A stretch of 38,597 bases of DNA from Nitrospirota bacterium (GCA_015233045.1 JADFYL010000008.1:1-38597), one strand, 5' to 3'; shown: positions 25,024-33,631, numbered from the stretch's first letter. Numbers and translations: made by a program. The notes: generated by a model not told the origin, from the sequence alone.

Positions 25024-25498
25024 GGGTGTTCTTTCAGACAGCCCGGTTTCCAACGGCGAGGGCTTTACCCTTGTGGAGGCGATGGTCTCGATGTTGATTC
25101 TGATGGTAGTGGTGCTTGGGATGATTCAGACGATGATTTACGTAAACGCGATAAACCTGAAAAATGATGTAAGAGAAGAGGCCGTCAAAATAGGCCAGCA
25201 GGACATAGACAATCAAACGCGCCTCGTAAGGCCGTCAACGGCCTTAAATACTATCATCCTGTCAACCACTACGCCAGTTGCAATCATCAGGCATTTTAAT
25301 AACAGGGATATTACGTTTAATTTATGCAGATATGTCACTCCCAGAGGTAACAGCGTGGAAGTCAGCATCTCTGTCATATGGCAGCTTGGCGAGACAAACG
25401 CAACCGCCAATGACCCAACGGGGTATAGTTGCTTTAACGGCATGACATACACTGGTTCATACAATGTCGAAACTATAATAAGTCCATTGGTAGGGTGA
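24995..25498 (+). CDS. pilV: PilV-type minor pilin
   Basis: A minor pilin of about 167 residues with the prepilin signal GEG|FTLVEAMVSMLILMVVVLGM, including the +5 glutamate, and a leader of about 22 residues. PilV proteins join a minor-pilin priming complex at the pilus tip. The start is uncertain: GTG 24971, ATG 24986, ATG 24995 and GTG 25010 are all in frame and overlap the FimT-like gene. ATG 24995 is used because ggag lies just upstream. The stop overlaps the next gene (GTGA). Only a few cysteines are present. The family name rests on signal type and gene order. Confidence 0.78.
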   Translation: MTVANVSLNKGVLSDSPVSNGEGFTLVEAMVSMLILMVVVLGMIQTMIYVNAINLKNDVREEAVKIGQQDIDNQTRLVRPSTALNTIILSTTTPVAIIRHFNNRDITFNLCRYVTPRGNSVEVSISVIWQLGETNATANDPTGYSCFNGMTYTGSYNVETIISPLVG

Positions 25499-25500
25499 TT

Positions 25501-26832
25501 ATGAGGATTGCATTGTTGAGGAAAATATTGGGCGGCAACGCTGGGTTCACAATCGCTGAGCTTCTCGTGTCAATGTTGATTGTCTCTATTATGATGGGGG
25601 CGATTTTTGCGTCCTTTACCACTTTGACCAGCTCCTTCAAGATTCAGACCAAGACCGCCGAATCACAGATAGAAGATGTCCTTGGCCTGGAGTTGTTAAG
25701 ATACGACCTTGAATCAGCGGGTTACGGGCTACCGGAAGGAACCGGAGGCGGGTCATGCTCGACCATTACGGCCTACAGCGAGTACCCAACCGGTTTCACT
25801 CCAACCGGCAGCACTAACTTCACACCCAATCAATATACACCTGACCCTGCCACTGACTTCAACGACTCTACAAGCAGTTGTGAGCCGCGCCCGATAGTCC
25901 TTGACCATAACACCAACCCCACGCCGTCCAATTCCAATGGTTCGGACGTCTTGGTCGTCAAGTCCATAACGGCCGACAGGACGGCGGTTACCAAGAAGTG
26001 GACAATGCTTGACGCCTCCAGCCACTACATTAAATGGAACGATTCAACTTGGGACCTTGGTACAACCACTCCATCCGATAGGGCAATAGCAGTGACCTCC
26101 ACACGCCAATTGGTCAGCAACGGCGGCAATTTTCAGTATGGCCTTGCAACAGGCGGCACGGCAAGTGCAACGACCACGTATCTGCCAACAACCCCCGCGG
26201 CTGGGAATTTCTATGTCATATACGGGGTGAATTCAACGACCAACCTTAGAATGCCTTTTAATCGCGTAGATTACTATCTCCAGAGGGGGGGGACATCTGC
26301 GCCGCACCCCTATCCACTGCAGTGCAACCCCGGCGGATATACCCTCTATAGAGCTGTCCTGTCCCACTCAAACGGCCAGAGGGTGGAACAGCCCATCATG
26401 GACTGCGTCATAGATTTTCAGGTTGCCCTCGGCATAGACACCGGCTGCACAGACACACTTGGCAGTGGCTGCACAGGTACCCTGACATGGTGCAGGTTTA
26501 CAAATTTAACTTCAAACACGGCAAGTTTGACTCCGTGTAATTCTACCAGCGACGCCGGTTGCACCAACGACCCATGCCACCTGACTACCAGTTATTTAAA
26601 TAATGCGCAGAGTATAAGAAGATATCTGAAGCAGGTTAAGGTTTTTGTCCTCACGCATGAAGGTAAAATTGACCCGAATTTCACGTACGCCAACAATTCG
26701 ATAGTCATAGGCGACAGCGACATAACTCTGAAGACATATGATCTTACGACACTGACCAACTATGCCAATTACAGATGGAAGTTGCAGAAAATCAACGTAA
26801 AATTAAACTCTTTAGGAGGAAACTACGAATGA
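25501..26832 (+). CDS. pilW: PilW-type minor pilin
   Basis: A 443-residue minor pilin with the signal GGNAG|FTIAELLVSMLIVSIMMGA and the +5 glutamate. The body begins with a helical segment, SQIEDVLGLELLRYDLESAGYG, typical of PilW, then a long beta-rich, Cys-containing region. At more than 400 residues it fits large PilW proteins that interact with PilY1. ATG 25501 follows tagggtg by 5 bp; GTG 25495 would overlap the previous stop and add two residues. The 3' end overlaps pilX by 4 bp (ATGA). Confidence 0.83.
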   Translation: MRIALLRKILGGNAGFTIAELLVSMLIVSIMMGAIFASFTTLTSSFKIQTKTAESQIEDVLGLELLRYDLESAGYGLPEGTGGGSCSTITAYSEYPTGFTPTGSTNFTPNQYTPDPATDFNDSTSSCEPRPIVLDHNTNPTPSNSNGSDVLVVKSITADRTAVTKKWTMLDASSHYIKWNDSTWDLGTTTPSDRAIAVTSTRQLVSNGGNFQYGLATGGTASATTTYLPTTPAAGNFYVIYGVNSTTNLRMPFNRVDYYLQRGGTSAPHPYPLQCNPGGYTLYRAVLSHSNGQRVEQPIMDCVIDFQVALGIDTGCTDTLGSGCTGTLTWCRFTNLTSNTASLTPCNSTSDAGCTNDPCHLTTSYLNNAQSIRRYLKQVKVFVLTHEGKIDPNFTYANNSIVIGDSDITLKTYDLTTLTNYANYRWKLQKINVKLNSLGGNYE

Positions 26833-27497
26833 TAATAAAATTTTCTCCAAAGAAGGCACCGAAACTTGACGAGAGGGGTTTTATTCTCGTAATAACGATG
26901 GTTCTAGCTATGGTTGCTCTGGCATTAAGCGGTGCCATGCTGTTTATGGCTACAATTGGCACGAAGATTGCGGGGGGATATCAGCGTTACACCAGCACAA
27001 TATCTGCCGCCAGAGGGGCGTCAGATGTGGCTATGAGTTTATTGAAGAATTCTATGAGCAGCACCACCCCTGATTACGGCACAGTTTCGACCACTTATCC
27101 CAGTTGCCTTGCCACGAAACTCAATACGGCTACGTGTCTAAGCGCCCCTGCCACGGGCACGCAATGCGTCGGTGGTTCGGGGACGACATACTACCAATGG
27201 GGAGGTACCTGCGATACATACGCCAACGCCACCAGTACCAACGCCGCGGTAGACCCTGATGTGACAACCACATACAATGACGCTCGGACAAATTCCCCTG
27301 CCTATACAGTCTATACGAAGATAATAAATACACAAGCGATTATAGGGGCGGTAACAGCCCCTGGTGCGTGTAACTGTAATGCCTGTACCTACTGTTACGT
27401 ATATACTGTGCTTGTCCTTTCCCAAAATATCAACACTCCCGAAAACTCAATTGTTACTTTCACATATATGGTGTACGACGGCAATAATATTGATTAA
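26829..27497 (+). CDS. pilX: PilX-type minor pilin
   Basis: A 222-residue PilX_N-type protein. Its N-terminus reads DERG|FILVITMVLAMVALALSGAM, a prepilin-like helix without the +5 glutamate, which is usual for PilX. The conserved GGYQRYTSTISAARGASDVA follows, and the C-terminal part has Cys pairs (CNCNACTYC). ATG 26829 is preceded by a strong site (aggaggaaac) and lies in the pilW stop. A longer frame from 26775 would run through that site and is rejected. The gene ends 5 bp before the convergent MORN gene, so the two messages overlap at their 3' ends. Confidence 0.82.
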   Translation: MIIKFSPKKAPKLDERGFILVITMVLAMVALALSGAMLFMATIGTKIAGGYQRYTSTISAARGASDVAMSLLKNSMSSTTPDYGTVSTTYPSCLATKLNTATCLSAPATGTQCVGGSGTTYYQWGGTCDTYANATSTNAAVDPDVTTTYNDARTNSPAYTVYTKIINTQAIIGAVTAPGACNCNACTYCYVYTVLVLSQNINTPENSIVTFTYMVYDGNNID

Positions 27498-27502
27498 TTT
27501 TT

Positions 27503-28054
27503 TCAGCGTCCGACGAACTTGCCGCCCTCATACCTTCCGGTTTGTGTCCTGCCGTTTGGGCTGGTAGTAGTGCCCTGGCCGTCTTGTTTTCCATCTTTGA
27601 ACTCACCAACATACGTCCCTCCATCTGACCCGGTGGCAGTGCCCTGGCCGTTTGGTTTACCATTCTTAAATTCACCGGTGTATTTCCCGCCGTCCGGGTA
27701 AGTCATAGTACCCTGGCCGTTTGGTTTGCCGTCCTTAAAGTCGCCGATGTATTTCCCACCGTCAGGCACGATTGCGGTGCCCTGGCCGTTTGGTATGCCA
27801 TCTTTAAACTCGCCGGTGTACGTAACTCCATCTGGCCCGGTAGAAGTGCCCTGGCCACTTGGTTTACCGTCTTTAAAATTGCCGACATACTTCCCACCGT
27901 CGGGTCTGACCGCCGTGCCCGGCCCGTTTGGGACGCCATTTTTAAACTCGCCGGTGTATTTAACTCCATCTGGCCCGGTTAAAGTCATTTGCTCGGCATA
28001 TGCTGTTAAACACAAGAGGCTCAGCAGGGCGGCGACAAAACTTCGTATTAGCAT
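27503..28054 (-). CDS. Secreted MORN-repeat protein
   Basis: A 183-residue exported protein. Residues 1-20 form a signal peptide (LIRSFVAALLSLLCLTAYA, cleaved before Glu21). From Y33 to the end it is built from six full 23-residue MORN units (Y-x-G-x-F-K-x-G-x-P-x-G-x-G-T pattern) and a shortened seventh (TGRYEGGKFVG). MORN arrays form flat beta-hairpin sheets that bind lipids or proteins; the ligand here is unknown. A strong ribosome site (aaaggag) precedes ATG 28054. It is convergent with the pilin operon and stands alone. The C-terminus ends with the repeat and has no sorting signal or catalytic domain. Confidence 0.88.
   Translation of the reverse strand: MLIRSFVAALLSLLCLTAYAEQMTLTGPDGVKYTGEFKNGVPNGPGTAVRPDGGKYVGNFKDGKPSGQGTSTGPDGVTYTGEFKDGIPNGQGTAIVPDGGKYIGDFKDGKPNGQGTMTYPDGGKYTGEFKNGKPNGQGTATGSDGGTYVGEFKDGKQDGQGTTTSPNGRTQTGRYEGGKFVGR
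27545..27958 (-). repeat. Six 69-bp tandem repeats encoding MORN units
   Basis: Six consecutive 69-bp units cover residues 33-170 of the MORN protein. Segments such as ccctggccgtttggt recur on the plus strand with few changes, so recent duplication or gene conversion between units is likely. Confidence 0.88.
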
Positions 28055-28219
28055 GGGGGTCTCCTTTTTAAACCTTTACTTGGGACACAACAATTCTAAA
28101 GACAACGCCACTACACTACAGGGTATGATATATTTTTTCATTGGCAAAATCAAGTTTTTTTCCATTTCGTATTCAGGATTACAGATTTCTGCTTTTGCAG
28201 GAATGACAGTTTTTATTGT
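28055..28219. other. Intergenic region with a REP-like hairpin
   Basis: This gap between the transketolase operon end and the MORN gene contains TTCTGCTTTTGCAGGAATGA at 28178-28197, a short stem-loop similar to the GGAATGAC-ending palindromes at 33632-33745. It may terminate the transketolase message. The MORN promoter should also lie here, but no good -35/-10 pair stands out. Confidence 0.4.
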
Positions 28220-29152
28220 TTATTTCATATTAACGCAGTCTATGGTTTCCCTAACTATTGCGTTTGCTGACAGGCCGTTCATTTCTTTCATGTCGTCGTA
28301 TGTCCCATAGCCCCCGGCGAAGACACCCTGCAGGCCGATACGCTTAAATCTGGCTGCGATGCCGTTTTCCGCTATAACCTCCGCCACGGCGCTGCCGAGG
28401 CCGCCGATTATGCTATGCTCTTCTACTGTGATGACCGCCCTTGTCTTTGCGGCTGACGCTATTATAATATCTTTATCTATCGGTTTTATTGTATGAATAT
28501 TGATGACCCGAGCATTTATCCCCATGTGTTTCAACTCACCGTGCGCCTTCAGCACCTCGGTGATAATGCCGCCTGTTGTGAATATTGCCGCATCTACTGT
28601 TTCCGGGCCATCTCTTAATATAACGCCCTTTCCTGTTTCAAATTCATAATCGGCTTCGTATATCTCAGGGGAGCCTCCGACTGACAGGCGTATGTAAACC
28701 GGCCCGTCAATGCGGGCGGCCTCTTTTGTTATCTTCCTTGCCTCCAGAGGGCCGGAAGGTGAAAAGACCGTCATACCGGGCAGCGCCCTCATTATGGACA
28801 TATCAATAGTGGCGTGATGGGTAGCCCCAAGATTGCTGTAAACGAACCCGGCCCCAATTCCCACGAGTTTGACGTTCATGCGCTGCATACACACATCGTT
28901 CCTGATCTGCTCAAACGCCCTCATTGTCAGAAAACTTGCTATCGTGTATGTAAAAGGCACCTTGCCGCATGAGGCAAGCCCTGCGGCCACACCTATCATG
29001 TTGGCCTCGGCGATGCCGAAATTGATGAACCTGCCGGGGTAGGCCGCCCGAAACTTATCGTAGACAATGGCGCCGTTGTCGGCCACAAGGGCAAGTATTC
29101 TCTCGTCTTCTCCCGCTAATTCATATAGGGCGTCTATGTATGCGTTTCTCAT
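28220..29152 (-). CDS. Transketolase C-terminal subunit (Pyr plus C-terminal domains)
   Basis: A 310-residue protein that forms the second half of a split transketolase. The Pyr domain shows FINFGIAEANMIGVAAGLAS, with the catalytic glutamate in the GIAEAN motif that activates thiamine diphosphate, and then GATHHATIDMSIMRALPGM. The C-terminal domain has INIHTIKPIDKDIII and VEEHSIIGGLGSAVAEV. With the N-terminal partner it would transfer two-carbon units between sugar phosphates. The start overlaps that partner by 4 bp (ATGA). In a heptose operon it is likely to supply sedoheptulose 7-phosphate, although related split enzymes can have other ketol-transfer roles. Confidence 0.9.
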   Translation of the reverse strand: MRNAYIDALYELAGEDERILALVADNGAIVYDKFRAAYPGRFINFGIAEANMIGVAAGLASCGKVPFTYTIASFLTMRAFEQIRNDVCMQRMNVKLVGIGAGFVYSNLGATHHATIDMSIMRALPGMTVFSPSGPLEARKITKEAARIDGPVYIRLSVGGSPEIYEADYEFETGKGVILRDGPETVDAAIFTTGGIITEVLKAHGELKHMGINARVINIHTIKPIDKDIIIASAAKTRAVITVEEHSIIGGLGSAVAEVIAENGIAARFKRIGLQGVFAGGYGTYDDMKEMNGLSANAIVRETIDCVNMK

Positions 29153-29964
29153 TCAGGGTCTATTCCCAGCTCATTGCAAGCCACGCGCATCTCCTGCCCG
29201 TTGGGCATCCTGTAGTGCCATATCGGCTTATTTTCCATGAACGACACCCCCTTGCCCTTTATAGTGTTTGCTATTATCATAGATGGCCTTTGGGGCTGAA
29301 AGGGCAGGGCGGAGAGTACATCTATCAGCTCTTTAATATTATGCCCGTCTGCCTCTTTTACCTGCCAGCCGAAGGCACGCCATTTATCAGCCAGCGGGCT
29401 TACTGATACTATCTCATCAAGTTCATCCATCGCCTGAAGCCGGTTGTAGTCAATTATTACACAGAGATTATCAAGCCTATGCTGTGCCGCGAACATTGCC
29501 GCCTCCCACACTGACCCCTCCTGACACTCCCCATCGCCCATCACGACAAAGACCTTGAAATCCCTGTTGTCCATCTTTCCAGCCAGAGCAATCCCAGCGC
29601 CAAAAGGGAGTCCATGCCCAAGCGCGCCGGTTGAGGCCTCAACGCCCGGTATTTTAAGCATGTCCGGGTGCCCGCCCAGTATTGAGCCGCGCCTGCCAAA
29701 CGTGTCAAGCGCTGATTTATCGAAAAATCCTAAGTCCGCAAGCACCGCGTACAGCGTTACGCAGGCATGTCCTTTACTGAGGATAAATCTGTCCCTGCCG
29801 GGCTCTCCGATGGTCTCTGGCGTAACGTTCAGAACTTCATAATATAGGGCAACCAGTATCTCTACGATTGACAACGAGGCGGGGATATGCCCGCCGCCGC
29901 CGTCGCATATCATTTTGAATATGGAGCGCCGTATCTCCTCGGCCTTGTCATTCAGCCGATTCAT
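29149..29964 (-). CDS. Transketolase N-terminal subunit (ThDP-binding PP domain)
   Basis: A 271-residue thiamine-diphosphate-binding half of a split transketolase. It shows GGGGHIPASLSIVEILVALY, RFILSKGHACVTLYAVLADL, HPDMLKIPGVEASTGALGHG and the ThDP motif GDGECQEGSVWEA ending with Asn in VIIDYN. It must pair with the C-terminal subunit encoded next. Both ends overlap neighbours by 4 bp, so stoichiometric, coupled production is expected. The substrate is inferred as pentose/heptose phosphates from the adjoining isomerase and HldE-like genes. Confidence 0.92.
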   Translation of the reverse strand: MNRLNDKAEEIRRSIFKMICDGGGGHIPASLSIVEILVALYYEVLNVTPETIGEPGRDRFILSKGHACVTLYAVLADLGFFDKSALDTFGRRGSILGGHPDMLKIPGVEASTGALGHGLPFGAGIALAGKMDNRDFKVFVVMGDGECQEGSVWEAAMFAAQHRLDNLCVIIDYNRLQAMDELDEIVSVSPLADKWRAFGWQVKEADGHNIKELIDVLSALPFQPQRPSMIIANTIKGKGVSFMENKPIWHYRMPNGQEMRVACNELGIDPE

Positions 29965-30533
29965 TCAATAAAACCGCTCAAATTGTCTATTATGGCGTGG
30001 CAGATGTACTGGTGAATTACCTCGACATAACCGTAGTGTGCAACGGGCACGTAGAAGTTTATATCTCCCATTGACCTTAATGGATTGTCCGCGTTGAATC
30101 CAGAGAGGGTTATGACGGCGCAGCCTTTGGCCCTCGCCGCCCTGACAGCGTTTAATATATTTTTCGACTGCCCGGAGCTGCTAACCGCAACAAGGTAATC
30201 CCCTTTGGCGGCAAACAACTCAACAGGTTTTTCAAACACATGTTCGTATCCGAAATCATTCCCCATACACGTCAGCATTGAGGCGTCGTTAAAGGCAAGG
30301 GCGGCAATCCCCCCGTTTTTGCTGAAATCTGTCGCCATATGGCTGCATATAGCGGCGCTTCCGCCGTTTCCAACAAACATCAGTTTCAAGCCTAAGCCAA
30401 CCAGCCCCCTGATTGACACGCACGCGCAGCCTATCGCGACCGAAAAATCTATCATGCCGCCTTTTAAGTCGCTACACTCTATCTTGTCAAGCAGCAACTT
30501 AAATTTGCCGATGTATTTTTTTATAGTTTCCAT
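29961..30533 (-). CDS. gmhA: SIS-domain sedoheptulose-7-phosphate isomerase (GmhA-like)
   Basis: A 190-residue single SIS-domain protein. GNGGSAAICSHMATDF and VAVSSSGQSKNILNAVRAA are the sugar-phosphate loops. The C-terminal YVEVIHQYICHAII keeps the paired histidines of GmhA. At the place of the GmhA catalytic glutamate (AAEL in E. coli) this protein has Asp (ATDF), a conservative change. It should convert sedoheptulose 7-phosphate to glycero-manno-heptose 7-phosphate, the first committed step to ADP- or GDP-heptose. Its context between an HldE-like gene and transketolase subunits supports this strongly. It shares one base with the upstream stop (TGATG). Confidence 0.85.
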   Translation of the reverse strand: METIKKYIGKFKLLLDKIECSDLKGGMIDFSVAIGCACVSIRGLVGLGLKLMFVGNGGSAAICSHMATDFSKNGGIAALAFNDASMLTCMGNDFGYEHVFEKPVELFAAKGDYLVAVSSSGQSKNILNAVRAARAKGCAVITLSGFNADNPLRSMGDINFYVPVAHYGYVEVIHQYICHAIIDNLSGFIE

Positions 30534-32071
30534 CAGCGCAGCATCCTGTTCATAAATTGAAGCACTTCATGCTTTTCAACCGGTTTTTTATTTCCCACAA
30601 TTTGCACGGCCAGCGCCCCGACTACATTGCCGACAAAGGATGCAGCCTCTGTGGGCATATCAACCGCTAAGCACGATGCGGCATAAGTAAAAAGGGCATC
30701 CCCGGCCCCTACTATATCCACAATATTTGTGGCAAACGCCGGTACCTTCGTTATCTCGCCACGCCCGTTTATATATATTAATCCACGGCCGCCGAGCGTG
30801 ATTACCAGATGGTTGAATGATACCTCAGACATCAGCGCCCGCGCAATATTGTCAATCGCAGAGAACTTGTCCTGGACGGCCAGCCGTGCCTCATACTCGT
30901 CGAGGCAGATGAAGTTGACACGATTATATTTGGTGATAAGATTATAGCCCGAATTTGCCCCGTTTGTCTGGACGTTTACGGCGACTTTGGTGGAGAATTC
31001 CTCCATGTCCGCGATTATCTCTTTGGTGATAAGACCGTGCCCGAAGTCACAGACCATTATTAAGTCATACTCATTGATAATAGATTTTATATGCCCGATT
31101 ATCTGGCGGTTAAGGGTATCGTCTATGTAGCTGTCGTTGATGTAGTTTATCTCAAAAACTTTCTGTCTCTGATAACTGTTAATGTATCGCCTTTTGACGA
31201 TTGTAGGGCTGTCTTTTCTATAAAAAAACTTTGGTCTGATTGTGGACTTTAAGTGATTAATAATAAAATCTTCCTTTGAATCTTCCGCCCCAAGAGCGGT
31301 TATCATGTGGACATTATCGCAGATTCCGGCAAGATGGTTTGCTATGGCCATGACCCCGCCATTAAAAACCTCATGGTTGAGGTATTTGTTGACCAGGAGC
31401 TGGGCCTTGGGCGATTTGCCCATAGTTTCGCAGGTATAGTATTCGTCAATTATGCAGTCGCCGATTAGCAGAATCTTCATTGTCTTTATTTTATTAATTG
31501 ATTTTTCTATGTCCTCAAATTTATATTTTGCTGAGAAATTATTAAGAAATATTACGACATCCGCTGGATAAATATCTTGAGTATTCTTAATAGCAGGTAT
31601 GAAATACTTATTCAGCAGCTCCGTGGATGAGAATACTATTTCGTGGGTGAAACTCATCTGTGCCCCGATTTCCCTTATGACTTCATACTCTTTCTGGAGT
31701 TTTCCTGTTTTGTCAGTAAAGTTTTCGAACTCCTGTCCTTTGACGTATATGTCGGGGCGCAGGAGGCGCAGCGTCTGCTCCGCGGTAGGCCATTCATTTA
31801 TGGCCACATAATCAACGCACTCAAGGGCGGCCAGACACTCTGCCCTGATTGCCTCATTGAAGACCGGCCTGCCAGTTCCCTTATCAACGTAGACATCCGG
31901 CGTTACGGTGATGACAAGGCAGTTGCCCATTTGTCTTGCCGCCTCGAAATGTTTGATATGCCCGGGGTGCATAAGATCAAAGCAGCCGTGGCAGTGGACA
32001 ACGCGTTTACCGTCGGCCCTCAAAGTCTCCAATATTTTTGCGAGTTCCTCTAATCCGAATATTTTTTTCAT
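30533..32071 (-). CDS. Bifunctional heptose nucleotidyltransferase-kinase, reversed domain order (HldE-like)
   Basis: A 512-residue fusion. Residues 1-160 are a cytidylyltransferase-fold domain with the H-x-G-H motif at H35-H38 (HGCFDLMHPGHIKHFEAAR) and a late FSSTELLNKYF. Residues about 195-512 are a PfkB/ribokinase-type kinase, starting MKILLIGDCIIDEYY, with NGGVMAIANHLA and the catalytic VDIVGAGDALFTYAA. E. coli HldE has kinase first and adenylyltransferase second, so the order here is inverted. It likely phosphorylates heptose 7-phosphate at C1 and, after a GmhB-type phosphatase, activates it with a nucleotide. GmhB and HldD are not in the window. The start overlaps the upstream gene by 4 bp. 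Confidence 0.87.
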   Translation of the reverse strand: MKKIFGLEELAKILETLRADGKRVVHCHGCFDLMHPGHIKHFEAARQMGNCLVITVTPDVYVDKGTGRPVFNEAIRAECLAALECVDYVAINEWPTAEQTLRLLRPDIYVKGQEFENFTDKTGKLQKEYEVIREIGAQMSFTHEIVFSSTELLNKYFIPAIKNTQDIYPADVVIFLNNFSAKYKFEDIEKSINKIKTMKILLIGDCIIDEYYTCETMGKSPKAQLLVNKYLNHEVFNGGVMAIANHLAGICDNVHMITALGAEDSKEDFIINHLKSTIRPKFFYRKDSPTIVKRRYINSYQRQKVFEINYINDSYIDDTLNRQIIGHIKSIINEYDLIMVCDFGHGLITKEIIADMEEFSTKVAVNVQTNGANSGYNLITKYNRVNFICLDEYEARLAVQDKFSAIDNIARALMSEVSFNHLVITLGGRGLIYINGRGEITKVPAFATNIVDIVGAGDALFTYAASCLAVDMPTEAASFVGNVVGALAVQIVGNKKPVEKHEVLQFMNRMLR

Positions 32072-33021
32072 TGGCGAGTGCTTCTCAATTCACGCAGGGC
32101 GCTCCAAAGGGCGGGGATGGCCTCTCTGTGACTGGCCTTGATGTAACGGCTGTTGCCGCCGTCGGCCACGGTCCTTAAAAGTATTGTCTTTAACGGCCTG
32201 AAATAATATGCCGCGCTGTCCTTTGGCGGTTCATTTTTGGTATCGTTGATGTCATGGATGTCAAAGACGACTGTGGTGAAATTGTCAATGTGGAGATTTT
32301 CCTGAGACGCCACGTTTCTAGCCATGCTGAGCGCCTTAAGGAAAACCTCCGGCGCCATCACAGCGCTTCCGAAGCTCATAAGCACACCATTCTGAAGCCC
32401 CTCCACTACTGATACGAACCTGAGAAAATCATTATATGACAACGCCCCGGTTGCCGCCCCGTCGCAATTCGGATGTTCGTGGATTATATCATAACCAATC
32501 CCCACGTGTATAGTCGCCGGAATTCTGAGCCTGTACGCGGTGGCAAGCAGGCTTATGTCCTTATGCAAAAAGCCGCCCTCAGAGATTGTCCTGCCTACGG
32601 CCTCACCAAGTCCAATTTTTGTATCCTCTTCGTAGGAGACATTAATAATATCGTTGATTTGACCGGTCTCTTTCCACAAACCAAACTGGCCGTCTTTGAT
32701 ATATTTCGAAACGCTCTCGGTGGTAGCGCCAATCAGTGCCAGTTCATAGTCGTGAATTACGCCTGCCCCATTCATTGCAATACAAGACACATAACCATTT
32801 TCCATCATATCAATCAGGTATCTCTGGACGCCGCTGCGAATGACATGAGCGCCCATCATAAGAATCACAGGGGATGAACGCTGCCGTGCGGCTATGATAT
32901 CAGAGGCGGTCTGCATTAACCCGCCGCCATCGCACGCTGTCAGGGGCATTATTGCATCGGAACTCATATCGTGTATTCTGCTGTTAAGAGACAGCAGTCG
33001 CAGCCTTCGCCGGTCAAACAT
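32068..33021 (-). CDS. Deoxyhypusine-synthase-like protein of unknown function
   Basis: A 317-residue soluble protein. Its segments run parallel to deoxyhypusine synthase (DHS) in order: PVILMMGAHVIRSGVQRYLI (DHS [20 protein letters not shown]), CIAMNGAGVIHDYELALIGA (DHS [20 protein letters not shown]), LGEAVGRTISE and RIPATIHVGIGYDIIHEHP. This suggests the NAD-binding DHS fold. In the C-terminal part, where DHS has its catalytic lysine in DEAVSWGKI, this protein reads SAAYYFRPLK, so that lysine seems missing. It overlaps its neighbours in a heptose operon, hence a role in sugar or LPS-precursor metabolism is more likely than hypusination. The comparison was made from memory. Confidence 0.5.
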   Translation of the reverse strand: MFDRRRLRLLSLNSRIHDMSSDAIMPLTACDGGGLMQTASDIIAARQRSSPVILMMGAHVIRSGVQRYLIDMMENGYVSCIAMNGAGVIHDYELALIGATTESVSKYIKDGQFGLWKETGQINDIINVSYEEDTKIGLGEAVGRTISEGGFLHKDISLLATAYRLRIPATIHVGIGYDIIHEHPNCDGAATGALSYNDFLRFVSVVEGLQNGVLMSFGSAVMAPEVFLKALSMARNVASQENLHIDNFTTVVFDIHDINDTKNEPPKDSAAYYFRPLKTILLRTVADGGNSRYIKASHREAIPALWSALRELRSTRQ

Positions 33022-33541
33022 AGGTTTCTAAATCGAAAATATCCTTGATATTGACCTGGAGACCGTCTATGATTTTTGACCGAACGACACCTTCAAGTTC
33101 AGCGATGGAGTGTGTGATATATCTATTGTTTTCAATGGTAAGAATCTCAATAGTAAGTAATTCGGGGATGACAATCCAGTATTCAGGGACGCGGTATCTC
33201 TCATATATTTCTCTCTTGACGGCGGTATCTTTTCTGTACGTGCCGGGGGAGACGATTTCGCAGACCATATCAGGCACACCCCTTATCCAGTCCTGAAAGA
33301 TTGCCATATTTTCTTTCCTGATAAATATTATGTCGGGCTGAAGCCGGTTGGTTGAATCCTCAAGGATTACGTCAAGCGGGGATAAACACACCTCTCCTAA
33401 ATCGCTCTTGATAACATAATGGCGCATAATATCAGCCAAATTAAAAACAATCCTCTGATGTTTACCAAATGGACTAGGCCCCATGACTTCCTCTCCATTG
33501 ATAATCTCTGTTAAGTCTAAATCGGCTTCAAGCGTTTGCAT
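33014..33541 (-). CDS. Uma2-family (DUF820) PD-(D/E)XK nuclease-like protein
   Basis: A 175-residue Uma2-type restriction-endonuclease-fold protein. The core is visible: LQPDIIFIRKENMA with the metal-binding Asp, VPDMVCEIVSPGTYRKDTAV giving the E-x-[VS] and distal Lys of the PD-(D/E)XK site, and KREIYERYRVPEYWIV, the family hallmark. Uma2 proteins are common, often multi-copy, and poorly understood. It overlaps the next gene by 8 bp and so is the first gene of the heptose operon. Whether it contributes to that pathway, or is a passenger that landed at the operon head, cannot be told from sequence. Confidence 0.85.
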   Translation of the reverse strand: MQTLEADLDLTEIINGEEVMGPSPFGKHQRIVFNLADIMRHYVIKSDLGEVCLSPLDVILEDSTNRLQPDIIFIRKENMAIFQDWIRGVPDMVCEIVSPGTYRKDTAVKREIYERYRVPEYWIVIPELLTIEILTIENNRYITHSIAELEGVVRSKIIDGLQVNIKDIFDLETYV

Positions 33542-33631
33542 AATGATAGTATATCACCAGAGTTCAGGTTTTGTCGATATTGAAGGCAGGGCAAACGCAT
33601 TTGAAAAATAAAGCAGACGATACCTATGCAA

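Noticed and set aside
27545-27958. CRISPR-like periodic repeats
   Set aside because: The 69-bp period is continuous coding sequence for MORN units; there are no unrelated spacers.
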